A DNA stretch of 64,000 nucleotides, taken from Hysterangium stoloniferum (Eukaryota; Basidiomycota; Agaricomycetes; Hysterangiales; Hysterangiaceae). A program made the position numbers and the translations under genes. Within the stretch, counting starts at the first letter, position 1. Each line of letters opens with the position of its first letter. The DNA is taken from assembly GCA_015178975.1 (NCBI GenBank), contig WHVD01000007.1:1550001-1614000 (forward strand). The letters run 5' to 3'. The notes under the pieces were generated by a model. The model searched no databases. It saw only the letters and a list, made by a program, of their open reading frames with translations, and was not told the origin of the DNA. Shown piece by piece: positions 10,616 through 21,777 of this stretch.

Positions 10616-12241
10616 GGCTTTTCAACAAAGATAATTATTTTCAAGAGAAGGGTCACTGTTCTCATTATAAATGAAGAAATAGGCGGTGGTTATCATAACG
10701 ATCATTCACTTAAAATAAATGTTGAATACGCCGGTTTTTATCACTTTCAATATATATGAGCAGTATGTTTTAAGGAGGATGTCTTTGCACCCCAATCGTA
10801 AGTCGCAGGGTGGCGGCTGGCCGTCTTCGCGCTGTGGGGGCTTGGGAGATTCTTAATTCTGTCAGTGTCTCTTACCCACACTTGACCCAAGCGGCCATCC
10901 TCATCGAGTACATCATTCCTCGTCCTGGCCTGAACTTACTGTAGGTCTATACCCAGGGCTTAGGCCCGGACTATAGCACCATAGGCGATCGCGGTAATAG
11001 CTATACAGTTAATGTGTATATTTCAAACCAGCCAAGAGACAGTAGCCCACTCTAAGCTGTAAGTGGATCACACAACCCATGAAAGGATGTTGTTATCAGC
11101 CTCACTCGGTCAACACGGATAGGACTAAGTTTTCTTTATTTTAATAGCAGTATGATGCAAGATGAATATGAGGCTCCCTAGGGAAGAGTGAGAAAGGATT
11201 TTGTGGTCGAAAAGATTCCCTCTTGTGGAATGTATACTTATATATTTGCTGGGAACAATAAGATTGTGGCAACAAAAGGAATCTGAAGGCAATGAAGATG
11301 TGGCAGGAAAAGAAGAACAATGGTCAAGGGTAATCGAGTGGCAGCACAAGGAATCCTTGAGTAGTTACATGATTGATCCTTTATTAAAGCTCAATATAGA
11401 GCATATTCTCATCCCTCAGGAATATCCCATTCATTCTTGTGTGTTAGAATTTGAAGATGATGATTGGAAATATTGGTTAGACTCAGAGAAAACTATTTAT
11501 GTTAATTGGCGGTACAAGTCTGAGCTCCCAGTGACAACTATGTATTTTTTATTTATTCTGAAAGTATATATCTGAGATAGCTTACTTCCTTAGAGAGCAA
11601 CCAAAAACACATATATGAATGGAAGCTTCATTACAAATGTGACCATGCTGGCCAGCCACGCAATCGAAAAGATCCAAACCTTAGCCCATCAAAGAGAAGG
11701 AAAACTTCCAAAAGTCTAACAAAGGGAGTGGTTGGGAATGATGGCGTCTGTGGTAAGGTGGCCAGGCTTACAACATATAAGGTAACTACCTCAATGAAAG
11801 CTACATCTGAGGTAATAATTGTATAGATAATGTATTGAAATATGTACCGTGGGATATATATGAGATAAAGGTCTGTCTAGTACTGGGAAGTCCGCTGTAA
11901 GCCTCAATGCTGCCACTCAGGTTAAGCCTGTAGTCAAGTGAGAAAATAAAAAACAAATTTGTATAATTGCTAGCTAGCTACAGGTGGGTTTTATACTAAA
12001 TAAATCATAACTAATTAGTGATATTTCAGATGTGGGATATCAAGTTGCCTGGCCACTACATGGCATTAGTAAGCCGCTGACTTGTTATGCTGGAATATGA
12101 TGGAGTCACCGGGAATGTCGACCGCCATCTTACTTTTTAAACTCCGACCGATGTTAATTCTCACACTTGAAAAGAAATTACAAGTTCCTGACACCAAGCA
12201 GATTCCGGGCAATTCACGACTCTATATATACCCTCTTCTCT
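10616..12241. other. F-box array spacer D with a foreign insertion
   Basis: Homologous spacer runs from 10616 to about 11076 and resumes at about 11774 after a foreign block of about 697 bp. The flanks match spacer B (CACACAAC on the left, ACATAT on the right). The remainder up to copy E is ordinary spacer with the TATA-like run at about 12220-12232. An upstream in-frame ATG at 12167 exists but is not conserved in the sisters. Confidence 0.65.
11077..11773 (+). mobile_element. Truncated insertion with transposase-like fragment
   Basis: The right end (CCAGGCTTACA) matches the right end of the 253-bp solo LTR at 38921-39173, including a preceding ACAAAGGGAGTGG stretch. No matching left end is seen, so the piece is 5'-truncated. 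Inside, a plus-strand frame 11201-11575 (acidic, tryptophan-rich, ending LPVTTMYF) is followed in another frame by YEWKLHYKCDHAG and SPSKRRKTSK. The latter resembles the zinc-binding entry domain of FAR1/MULE-type transposases. That assignment is by eye only. The frame is broken. Confidence 0.4.
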
Positions 12242-13852
12242 ATGCCGAAGTCTCTTCTCGACCTACCTGAAGAAATTCTGGAGGTCTGCGTTGGTTACGT
12301 GGCGCTGGATAACCCTCACTTCTACGACATTGACATCCTTGATATTGAAGATGTAGTATTCGGCCCTCCCAGAGATATCCTACATTTACGATTGGTATGT
12401 CGAAGGCTTCGTCGTATTTGTGAACCAAGGATATGGGCTGCGATCGATCTCCATTATGATGATAGCGAGTGCAACCTAGGAGCATCATCGTCACTGATGC
12501 AATTGGCGGGTGCAAATCGAGTCGCCAGGTGGAGGCATTATACTACTGAAAATAAATCAAATTATATTCGTCATGTTCGTGCACTGTCAATAACATATTG
12601 CCATGTGCACAAACTGCAGGAACATGATGTCGAGGTAGAGGTATCATCCTTGCTGCCACTCGTCACTCAAGCCAAGAACCTTCGCCTACTGCGAGTGTAT
12701 ATGCCCTATATATCTGAATCTCCTGATACAGATGCGGATTATAACGAGATTGTCAACGCTCTGCTGCGGCAACCTTTATTGCAAACAGTTATTATACGCG
12801 ACACATTCCCATTGCAATTCCTCCCACTTGCTCCGACAAATATATTAAACCTCCGCATTAACAATTACCACGCACTTTTTTCCCTGCTCCCACTCACACC
12901 ACAACTTCAAGCTTTGGCCATTCCGGGCAGTAATGATCCTCTGTCGTTTCCTTCAAGTATATTATTACCTTGGGAGACGTTGCGGGAGTTGGAAATGTAT
13001 GATGGGTTTGAAGACATTGTAAACAACCTTTTGGTAATATTTCGGCTTCGCTTTCATTCACATTAGGATCAACTAACAACTGAACACCAGTGCTGGAAGA
13101 ATATGCACCAAGATAGGCATGTGCCGTTAAAAGAAGTATCGCTTTACGGCGCTGTTGTAGAGCCAACCCAGATCGCACAGTTCCTCCAAATATTTGAAGG
13201 CATCCCCCTCACAACATTGTACCTCGAGTGCCTGAGCGTTATCGATGATGTCGTTCTGAACAGCCTTGTGAATGCATTTCCAAAATTACAGCGATTGATT
13301 ATACTCTCAGAAGGCTGTAGCACGCAGTGGGATTTTACTCTCGTGAGTCATACAGGTGAACACCTTTGAATGAGTGACTTGGCTCTTAAATGTTTGCCAT
13401 CCTAATACTTTGGTTATAGGAAGCACTTGCACGACGTTTTTCAAAACTTCAAGACCTCGAATACTTGGGTTGGGACTACTTTTCTGTTATTACTAGCGTG
13501 TGTGAGACAGCAGATGGGGCGGACGCCTTGCGAATGATTAGTAGAGCCATCGTGCCTATAATGGCTTTGGCTTGTCCACGTCTCCAAGTGGTCCAGTATT
13601 TCCACACCTATTTTTCGTATGTCTTCAGCATACAACGTGACAACGAAAGAGACGTCGACCGTGTTGATTGGCGTCCTGGGGATTCTCTTCACGGTCCCAC
13701 TCTTCAAACTTCGTTTTGGGTGAAATGTCTTGACAGCATATGTGAGTTGAGTAAGTAGCTTCGTCGTTTGTAAAATGTCGGTCTGGCGTTTGGCTCAAGT
13801 ATTTGACAGAATAGCCAGTGCGCGACTTGTAATGTTTGGAATACCTCATTAG
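12242..13852 (+). CDS. F-box/LRR protein, array copy E
   Basis: Model: join(12242..13033, 13091..13342, 13420..13750, 13800..13852), 475 aa; introns 57, 77 and 49 nt. The F-box is LLDLPEEIL and LRLVCRRLRRICEPRIW. It is the longest copy: the loop after WAAIDLH is extended by about ten residues (DDSECNLGASSSLMQLAG). Leucine-rich segments and CPRLQVVQYF follow. The frame is open upstream to an ATG at 12167, but the MPKS start is preferred because it aligns with all sisters. The tail FDRIASARLVMFGIPH is the consensus for exon 4. Role by family: SCF substrate receptor; the target is unknown. Confidence 0.82.
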
Positions 13853-14190
13853 AGGATGTGTCTGAGGGACAGAAGGTTTTTCAACAAAGATAATTTATTT
13901 CCAAAAGACGGGTTACTGTTCTCATTATAAATGAAGAAATCGGTAGGGGTTATCATAACGATCATTTGCTCAATAATACATGTTGAATGCGCGGGTTTTC
14001 GTCACTTTCAATATATATGAGCATTATGTTTTAACGAGTGTGTCTTTGCACCCCAATCGTAAGTCGCAGGGTGGCGGCCGGCCGTTTTCACGCTGTAGGG
14101 GCTTGGGAGATTCTTAACTCTGTCAGCGTCTCTTACCTACGCTTGAATAAAGCGGCCATCTTCATCGAGTACATCATTCCTCATCACCAA
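13853..14190. other. Right end of the F-box array
   Basis: The spacer block seen after each copy continues to about GAGTACATCATTCCTC (about 14182) and then homology stops. The sequence beyond is unrelated, so this is the right boundary of the duplicated region. I see no gene. Confidence 0.6.
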
Positions 14191-14388
14191 CATTCTGGCT
14201 CCCGTGAATATCACTGGGTGCGGCGGTTTGTCTGCCATCGTGTTTAGCACAGTACTTTCTCTGACAAGTCCTCTTGCTTGTTTTGTGCCTGTCTGGGTCC
14301 ACATCCATTAGGATTTGTCATATTTTGTCATTACATCTTGTGAGTATGGTTTCATGACTAGGGTAGTGTTAAAATGTAGAAAGTGAAT

Positions 14389-14464
14389 GGCCAGACTGGG
14401 AATTAAACCCACAGTCTTCTGCATATATGTATAGCAAGGGTGTGACCACTACACCACCTGATCT
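14389..14464 (-). repeat. tRNA-derived SINE-like sequence, copy 1
   Basis: Read on the minus strand, this resembles a tRNA. It has an A-box-like GGTGGTGTAGTGG, a B-box-like GGGTTTAATTCCC, and a T-stem followed by TCTGGCC. A second copy lies at 38197-38273 (plus), and similarity continues about 20 bp past the tRNA part (GGCCATTCA..TTTTAACA). Shared flanking sequence points to a dispersed SINE-like element rather than two tRNA genes. No clean anticodon arm can be folded. Confidence 0.45.
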
Positions 14465-14479
14465 TGGATAGGTCTGGAT

Positions 14480-15381
14480 TTATACTGTACTTAAAATGTA
14501 ACCTTAAGTGTCATTCCCATTAGATTATGAGTGACTTGTATAAGAATCTCTGTCATGAAATTGCTAGGATATAATTCTAATCAGATGAATATGCTAGCTT
14601 CACTTTTGAAACCACACAACATGGACTGTACTCTGCAGTATATCCTTCAGGTGGGGAAAATTGTATATGCAGAGGAAGAGCATCTCTTGTGGCTTTAAAC
14701 CACTGCAATGCCTCTTTGCCATCAGTTGCTTCATAAAATCCACATCTAACATTTATACAAGGTGAAATTCAAGTTGAGGAACATGATACTCCAAAACACC
14801 ATTAGCAAATGTTGGATGAGTGTATTTGGGCTGTTAAGTATGGTTAGATTAGTGAATTATTGAATAAAATGGCTACCTACCACACTATGGATAGCTGCAA
14901 GGTTCCTGCATTTCTCTTTGATTATTAAGTCTCAAACTTTCCCAGATAATGTATTTGGATGAGGTGGTTATGGGTGTCATTCCATGACCACTATAATGTA
15001 ATGACCAAAGAATGATCAGTGGGTAGGACAGCATATTCTGCTCTGGTAACATGGGAATCAATATTTTCTGGAGCAGCAAAGCCTATGTTTCCACAAAACC
15101 CTGTATCAATCCATGTGCTTGTGTCCTTTTCCAGTGTATATTTGGAGGTAAACTTGAAACCAATAAAGGCCAAACTGAAGTCTCACATTGACAGAAATGG
15201 GGATGGTATAGGCTGTAATTGTTCTTTTTGAGTTAGGTTGTGATTAATAACCATATTAGCTGGAGTTTTGTCCTGGTTTTGGATTGGTAAAGCTCATTTC
15301 AATTAAATACTCGAAAGGGCTAAGATTGGCTACATACATATGTACACAGTGAGTGATACTGTTCTTGTGCATAAAGCTGAG
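14480..15381 (-). pseudogene. Unrecognised decayed coding sequence
   Basis: Minus-strand fragments look coding but do not join into one frame. One (15173-14991) includes KYTLEKDTSTWIDTGF and SHVTRAEYAVLPTDHS. Another, about 14800-14590, reads EATDGKEALQWFKATRDALP. I do not recognise the family. The sequence is CpG-poor like the surrounding repeats. It could be an old host gene with introns or an unfamiliar transposon. Confidence that it once coded is modest. Confidence 0.25.
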
Positions 15382-16027
15382 TGTTAGGATGGGAAAACCT
15401 GCAAGGTCCCAGACCCCACTCTATGAGTTCCTATCTCTCTTTTACAGTAAGACTCACCAACCAGGCTCTGCCCAGATATCTTGGAGTCTTAGACACTTGA
15501 AGATCTTTGTCCTGATCTGCCCAACCTGGTTGACATCTGGTTTATTATGTCCCTATGCATGTTCCTGTTTCATCCTGGCTTTTGTCCTAAATATGGCCAC
15601 CCTTGCCTTGTTTCTTGTTTGCCTATTTTGTCTTTTTGTCTCACTATATTTATAGTACAATAATCCCTAGTTTTTTATAGTCTAGCTATGCATGTACTTA
15701 CAATCCAATCAGAAATTCAACTTAGCACCCACATACATAGTATTCTACCCATCTTGATACCTCTCACTCTAAGAACACAGTACCAGCATATTCCTGGAGC
15801 CCACAAGCATTCTGACTTGACATAGTGTATTTTTGGAACCCCCAGGTCTCTCACCCCCAACCTTGCATACATATTCCTGGACTCCCTGGGTTTCCTGTTT
15901 TCCCTGTCTGAAGTTGGACATGACAATCATGCAAGGGTGCAGCACATAAGCTGAAGCCAAGTCCTACCTGCCACCCAGATTATCCACAGGTTCCCCAGAC
16001 ACCCACCCATAAGCCCTGAGCTAAGCA
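15382..16027 (+). repeat. Solo LTR, family 3, 646 bp
   Basis: It starts TGTTAGGATGGG and ends GAGCTAAGCA, flanked by CTGAG on both sides (15377-15381, 16028-16032). The module ATAAGCTGAAGCCAAGTCC lies at about 15942-15960, near the 3' end, which gives the sense strand. Relatives are at 34857-35277 and about 39953-40434. The frame 15353-15655 inside it is not protein-like. Confidence 0.8.
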
Positions 16028-16456
16028 CTGAGTTCTTGTATAGTTGTGGTTGAAGAAATGGAGCAGGGAAAAAAATAACACATCCATGATGAGTATGTGC
16101 TGGTTGTTTCATGTGCAATGCCTGGTTCTGAAATGTAGTTATACCACAATGCATTGCATAATTCCATGTTCTCATCCATTTTTATGCAACAAATTATTTT
16201 TCCTGTTTGCTGTTCTGCCAGAGCAACACTTCATTACAGGGCTTTTACCATTGTCTCCCTCTGCTTGTCTTCCAAGAAATATTCTTGAATGTAACCAGAG
16301 AAGCTATTGATAATTGGCATTACATAATATTTTTCCTCTACAGATTTTGCATATGACAGCTCATATAGGTCAATATATATACATTCACTGATAGTCATAT
16401 CTCAATGGTCATTGGTATGGAAAGGATGATGGGTATACTTGCCCATGATGCACTCC
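16028..16456. other. Stretch without a recognisable gene
   Basis: AT-leaning sequence between two LTRs. Short frames on both strands have no recognisable motif. I see nothing definite in it. Confidence 0.5.
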
Positions 16457-17170
16457 TGTTAAGAACTGAAAACTGACTAATGTCGGTGGCCGACAGGGAC
16501 TGATCGGAAGGACTTGGCTTCATACGCCCTCGCAAATATCCGTAGGGTGTCCTTAGATTTCGGATGGGTGAAGACTAATCCTAAAGAGTTCCTTTTGGCG
16601 AGATACTGATCGGGACTGAAGGACAAGTCGAGTGTCAGGCCAAGGGGTCGGGGCCGGGAGTGGGCGAGCGCATGTGAAGGCGGATGGGGGGATTCTTAGT
16701 ATGAGACTGTTACAGACGTATGAGGGTATTCTGAGTCGATATTCTGATTGCCTAGTAACTACAACTACAGTGGGTTCATATACAAGTAACAGGCGTCTAG
16801 AAAATACTAACGGGGAGAAAGGCGGAAAACGGCATTAACAATAAGCTCGACTAGGAACGGGAACTTTATGATTAGTTTGGAGGCCAATGATAACTGAGAG
16901 TGGAATTACAATAAAAGGAAATAGTTCGAGGACTACAAATATAGATAGACATATGTGAAACATAGGATAGAACAGATCAACATAATAAAAGGGACGTATC
17001 AAAAGTTTAACCAGACAATACGAGTATTTTGATGTGGGCGTAAACAGAGTTTGATCATCATGAAAACATACGTCAGCTTCGGGGGCCGATGGTTTCCGAA
17101 GTGGTGACTTGAAAACAATGATAAGTGGCGATAACCTCGGGAACGATAGGGTTGTGACACGGTCGTAACA
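16457..17170 (-). repeat. Solo LTR, family 1, 714 bp
   Basis: Starts TGTTAAGAAC and ends GTCGTAACA, the reverse orientation of the copy at 4502-5213. The 5-bp duplication ACTCC flanks it (16452-16456, 17171-17175). Its TATA module at about 16509 is damaged (CTTGGCTTCATAC). Moderate CpG content suggests intermediate age. Confidence 0.87.
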
Positions 17171-17257
17171 ACTCCTCACAGGTCCCAGGTCTTTGGACAC
17201 TAGAGATGTCAGAGTTTAACACTCCCCCATGTGTGGTACTTATTTGAAGTGCTGTTT

Positions 17258-18015
17258 TGTTATGACTGGAATTCCCGCTGGACTCCGGGCACTAACTTAT
17301 ATGCACCTGCACCCTATACACATCAATTGTCAGTTTACCAGAATTCCCACCAGACTCCATACATCAGACTTGTCCACGCTCGGCTTCATTACTTCATGTA
17401 TCAGTCACTGGAATACCTGCTGGACTCCGTCCCTGTCTATGTCCGACCCTGTCCCATGCATCAGTCACTGGACCCCACTCGGAAAACCCGTCATCCCTCT
17501 AATGAGCCCTGTTCCCATTATAGTCAAATGACCTGTCACAATTTGGACTCTGCTCCATTCCATCCCATTCCTAACACCAAGTTTGGTGTTTACTTATCTC
17601 GTTTTATGTTTGCTAGTTTCATTTTCATTATTACTGGATTTGGTATGTTATTCATTCCACAGTCTATATAGTCTGGCAGATGTTGTATGTACATACAATC
17701 CAGTCAGAAAATCAGCTTAGATTCTCCCCAGTAATCTTAGTATATTTTCCACTCTAAATTCCTCTTTGAATCACACCACTCTCATTAGTCAGAGCCCACA
17801 GGCTCCGATGCATCTATCACTCAACTCCGACTTATCTATCTTGACTCCCTGACCTCTCGACCCATGAACCCCGCCTGGACTCCCTGGGATTCCCGTCCGC
17901 CCATTTGAAATTGGACAAGACGATCTCACGAGGGTGCAGCCTATAAGCTGAAGCCAAGTCCTACTGGCTTTCCTGCGGGTTTCTCCAGAAACCCTCCATG
18001 TACACACCCTTAACA
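17258..18015 (+). repeat. Solo LTR, family 2, 758 bp
   Basis: Starts TGTTATGACTGG and ends CCCTTAACA. The duplication TGTTT flanks it (17253-17257, 18016-18020). The CTATAAGCTGAAGCCAAGTCC module is at about 17941. Open frames inside (17229-17671) are shadows of repeat sequence. Inserted into the 3' part of the Copia relic. Confidence 0.87.
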
Positions 18016-19973
18016 TGTTTGTACCTTCTGGAGTCTAGGTCGTGGTAGGGCTTTGGTGAATATGAGGTCAATGATTCTGTTTTGGACTAGGTTTTGGATG
18101 AAATGATATTGGATGTCAATGTGTTTGTGTCAGGGCAATATATATAATATATATTTTTGCCATTTATTTTTGAGTTCAGTTTATTTTAGTATATCTACAT
18201 GTAGCAGTGCAGGCATGGTGTGAGATTGATTATGTAATCACACCACCACCACCACTGTTGAAAGCTGTTGCACCATCGTGATGCACATGTACACTGTGCA
18301 GTTGCATTGTGCACACATGCAGCTGCAATGTGTGTGCACTATGCACTCACAATATGCACACACTGTGGAGTCACAAAGTGCATGCACTGCACAGTTGCAA
18401 TGTGCACACACTGTGGAGTGTGCACTAGTTGCAATGTGCACACACTGTGGAGTCACAAAGTGTGTGCACTGCGCAGTCGCAATGTGTGCACACAGTGCAG
18501 TGACATTATGGCATCCTCATGTTGGCACCTATGCAAGCACCAGGCAGGCCTACACAGCATCAGGTGTGCTTACATAAGTGCTGAGGTGCAGCTATGCACT
18601 TGTAGGGTGCATACATGCCATTTTTAGTATTTTTCTCAGAGTTCTAATAAATATTAAATAAATAGTATAAATAGTAGACCTGTACTTACTCATTTCTTTA
18701 GTTTCAATCTCTTAGGAATCCCACTAAAACAAGTGTGATCTCCCCTGTCATTGAGCTGTCCCCTCTCCACTTCATATTTCTATATTCTATCTTGTGTTTG
18801 GTAGCCTTGTTAGTGTTGCCCTAACAGTTTGGTACATGCAATGGAACTTGTTTTTTGATGCTAGTGCAATAGCTCTTTGATTGTCACAGTGGATAGGAAT
18901 TGGAGATGACACTGGTCCATATATTTCCTCTAAGAATGCCTGTAAATATAGCACTTCTTGAACTATTGCTGTGAGTGCGATGTACTCTGCTTCAGCAGTG
19001 GAGAGTGCAATGAGTGACTGTTTGTGAGAACTCCATGCTACTGGAGATCCATGGAGGTAAATGGTGTATCCTGACATTGAATGCCGGTGCAGTTGTGATG
19101 CTCAATCAGCATCTACATATGCCTCTAATCCAGTGCTGTTTTCTCCTAAGGTCAGTCAAAAGTCTGTTATACCTTTCAGACAGTGGATAACATCCTTTAC
19201 TGCTTCCCAATGGGTACATCCAGGGTTTTGCATAAATTATGATAAAAATTGCAACAGGGAATGCTATGTCAGGCCTTGTCCTCATGGCTGCATACATCAG
19301 TGATCCTATTCTATGCTGGTAAGGAACATCTTGCATGTCCTTCAATTCATCAGAAATAGAGGGAGATTGATCAATAGAAATTATACTCCCTGTGTGTTTT
19401 GCATCTTCAAGTCAGAAACATTTTAGGATGGTTTCCACATATGCCTTCTGTGATATTGCTATAGAGCAGGCTTGGCAGTCACACTCAACCTTGAGGCCTA
19501 ATAACTCCCCCAGGTCAGAGATCTCGAATCTTGTTTGGAGTTGTGCCTTGAATTTCAAAATGTGTTGGAGAAACTTGGAAGTGATGGCCATGTCATCTAC
19601 TGACACTGTGATGACCATGTGCTCTTCCATTTTTCTGCTGAAGTATATGGCTTGATCAACTTGTGACCTGGCGAATCTGAAGTCTAAAAAGAACTTTCTA
19701 GCTCCTCCAACCATTCAAATCCTGTCTGCTTAAGTCCATACAAACTCAGCAGAAGTTTAAGGACCTTTCCTTTATCCTCTGGTTTGAGATATCCTGATGG
19801 TGTATGCATGTAAATATCATCATGGAGCTTCACATTAAGATATGCACTCTTGATGTTGACCTGGTGGATTTCCCAGTTTTGGCAAGCTGCCATAGTGAGG
19901 ACTGTGTGAATTGTAGTCATGTTGGTGGTCAGGGCAAATGTTTCAGAGTAATCTAGCCCATGTTTCTGATGCC
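18016..19973 (-). pseudogene. Copia reverse transcriptase and RNase H remains
   Basis: Reverse-transcriptase pieces: 19920-19684 (HQVNIKSAYLN, LYGLKQTGFEWLEEL), 19714-19412 (VSVDDMAI, the catalytic VDDM core, then FEISDLGELLGLKV) and 19345-19106 (HRIGSLMYAAMRTRPDIAF). RNase H: 19077-18787 (VAWSSHKQSLIALSTAEAEY, then HCDNQRAIALA), ending at about 18130-18020 (DIQYHFIQN, DLIFTKALP) beyond a TIR insertion. Catalytic residues are mostly kept, but the frame is broken several times, so no polyprotein can be made. Confidence 0.85.
18131..18823. mobile_element. TIR-bounded insertion rich in CA/TG repeats
   Basis: This 693-bp block separates two RNase H segments of the Copia relic that should be contiguous. 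It opens CAGGGCAA and closes TTGCCCTA, an 8-bp near-perfect inverted repeat of hAT style. A related 8-bp flank (GTTTGTGT against GTTTGGTA, three bases off the right end) is only approximate. Inside, 18290-18500 repeats a GTGCACACACTGTGGAGT-like motif many times. There is no transposase. Likely a non-autonomous DNA element, perhaps hAT-derived. Confidence 0.45.
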
Positions 19974-20696
19974 TGTTAAGAACTAGAAACTGACTAATGT
20001 CAGTGGCTGATGGGGACCGATCGGGAGGACTTGGCTTCAGCTTATGTGCTGCGCCCTCGCAAATATCCGTAGGTTGTCCTTAAATTTCGGACAGGCGAAG
20101 ACTAAATCCTAAGGAGAACCTTTCGGCGAGATACCGATCGGAACCGAAGGACAAGTCAAGTGTCGGGCCAAGGGATCGGGGCCGAGAGTGGGCGAGCGCA
20201 CGCGAAGGCGGAAGGGGGATTCTTCTAGTATGAGACTGCTACAGACGTATGAGGGTATTCTGAGTCGATATTCTGATTGCCTAGTAACTACAATTACAGC
20301 GAGTTCATATACAAGTAACAGGCATCTAGAAAGTACTAATGGGGAGGAGGGCGGAAAACAGCATTAACAATAAGCTTGACTAGGAACAGGAAGTTTATGA
20401 TTAGTTCGGAGGCCGATGATAACCGAGAATGGAAATTACGATAAAAGGAAATAGTTCGAGGACTACAAATATAGATAGACATATGTGGAACATAAGATGA
20501 GACGGATCAACATGATGAAAGGGACATATCAAAGCATAACCAGACAGAAAGGCGTAGTCGGGTTCGATTGACCGGAGAGCATATGTCAGCGTCGGGGGAC
20601 CGACGGCTTCCGAGATCTTGTATTGTCGAAGACGTATAACGAGGTTATTCCATCGGGGACCGTCGGCGTGCGAAGGGTTGCGACACAGTCGTAACA
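19974..20696 (-). repeat. Solo LTR, family 1, 723 bp
   Basis: Starts TGTTAAGAAC and ends GTCGTAACA, with ATGCC duplicated on both sides (19969-19973, 20697-20701). It splits the Copia reverse transcriptase just upstream of a KHGLDYSETF block. The module ACTTGGCTTCAGCTTATG lies at about 20030. It keeps many CpG sites and is therefore younger than its host. Confidence 0.9.
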
Positions 20697-20771
20697 ATGC
20701 CATCCATTAGTGACAAGTCATGCATGGAGTTTAATCTTCTTTCCATCAGGTCCATACTTGGTTACCAATAC
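20697..20771 (-). pseudogene. Copia reverse transcriptase, first segment
   Basis: A short segment trapped between two LTRs. The minus strand reads VTKYGPDGKKIKLHA, the standard opening of the Copia reverse-transcriptase domain. It continues on the far side of the 19974-20696 LTR. Confidence 0.75.
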
Positions 20772-21777
20772 TGTTAAGTTTCCAAACAAAGCTCCACGGA
20801 TAGTCCCGGGGAGGTTTCCGGTAATTATTCCAAACCCACACTTCCGGGGATTATTAGTACAAGGGAAGGTGGTATCAGAATAATTACCAGAAAGATATGG
20901 CAACAGGCTGAGATGGACTTGGCTTCAGCTTATAGGCTGCGCCCTCGTACACTCATTCGGGTGTCCATATTTCGAGCTGACAGAATGCATACAGGAAGAT
21001 ATAGATTCCGGAGTTCCTGTGGGAGTTCCGGGAATTGAGTGTGCAGACAGATAAGAGGACTAGAGACTGTTCGAGGGTCAAACTTGTTCGGGGGAAAACT
21101 TGTTTGAGATTGAAACTGGATTCTAAGTACATGAATATAGCAGACTTATATAGACTGTGAAATGTAATAATACCAAATCCGGTATTAATGAGAGGCAGAA
21201 CTATTAAACATAGAATGAAACAAGTAAATACTAAACTGGGAATTAGGGATGGAACGGAATGGTAGTGGAGAACGAATCATGACAGGTCATTTAACCATAA
21301 CTGGAGCAGGGCTCAGTTAGAGGGGTTCCAGAAGTCCGGTCGGAGTCTGGTGACTTGGTGCACAAGATAGTGTCGGGTATAGACAGGTTTGATGTGCAGG
21401 AGGTCCGGTGGAGTCTGGTGGGTTTTCCAATGACTGGTGTGTGAGACACAGAGACAGATCATAACAGGAGTGGGGTTCTATGCTCTGTTAGAGGGGTTCC
21501 AGGAGTCCGTTCAGAGTCCGGTGACTGGTACATAAGACACAGAGTGTCAGGTGTATATAGAGTGGAGTCCGGAGTCCGGTGGAGTCTGAGGACTGGTGTA
21601 TGAGACACAGAGGGTTAGGTGCAGACAGGTGGGGTGCGTACAGAGAGTCAGGCATAAACAAGTTGATGTGCCGGCTCTGGTGGGAACTCCAGTTGTAACT
21701 ATACAATATAGAGGGTCAGGAGCATGTAGGATGGGGTCCAGGGGCCCGGAGGCCAGCGGGTTTTCCGGTTCCTGACA
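20772..21777 (-). repeat. Solo LTR, family 4, 1,006 bp
   Basis: Starts TGTTAAGTTTCC and ends GTTCCTGACA; AATAC is duplicated on both sides (20767-20771, 21778-21782). The module ACTTGGCTTCAGCTTATAGG lies at 20912-20931. Internal GGTGGAGTCTGG-type motifs recur between 21330 and 21700. It lies between the Copia integrase and reverse-transcriptase remains. Minus-strand frames such as 21792-21547 are repeat shadows. Confidence 0.85.

Noticed and set aside
12167..12241. An upstream start giving F-box copy E 25 extra residues.
   Set aside because: The same extension is out of frame in copies B and C, and MP(T/K)SLLDLPEEIL is the shared start.
2828..13178. A minus-strand frame of about 94 codons (beginning MRSGL) recurs in F-box copies A, B, D and E.
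   Set aside because: It lies wholly antisense to the exon 1-exon 2 junction, crosses the intron, and is conserved only because the sense exons are. Nothing suggests independent constraint.
17229..17671. Overlapping plus-strand frames of 100 and 146 codons.
   Set aside because: They lie inside a family-2 LTR and recur with different frames in its other copies; repeat shadows.
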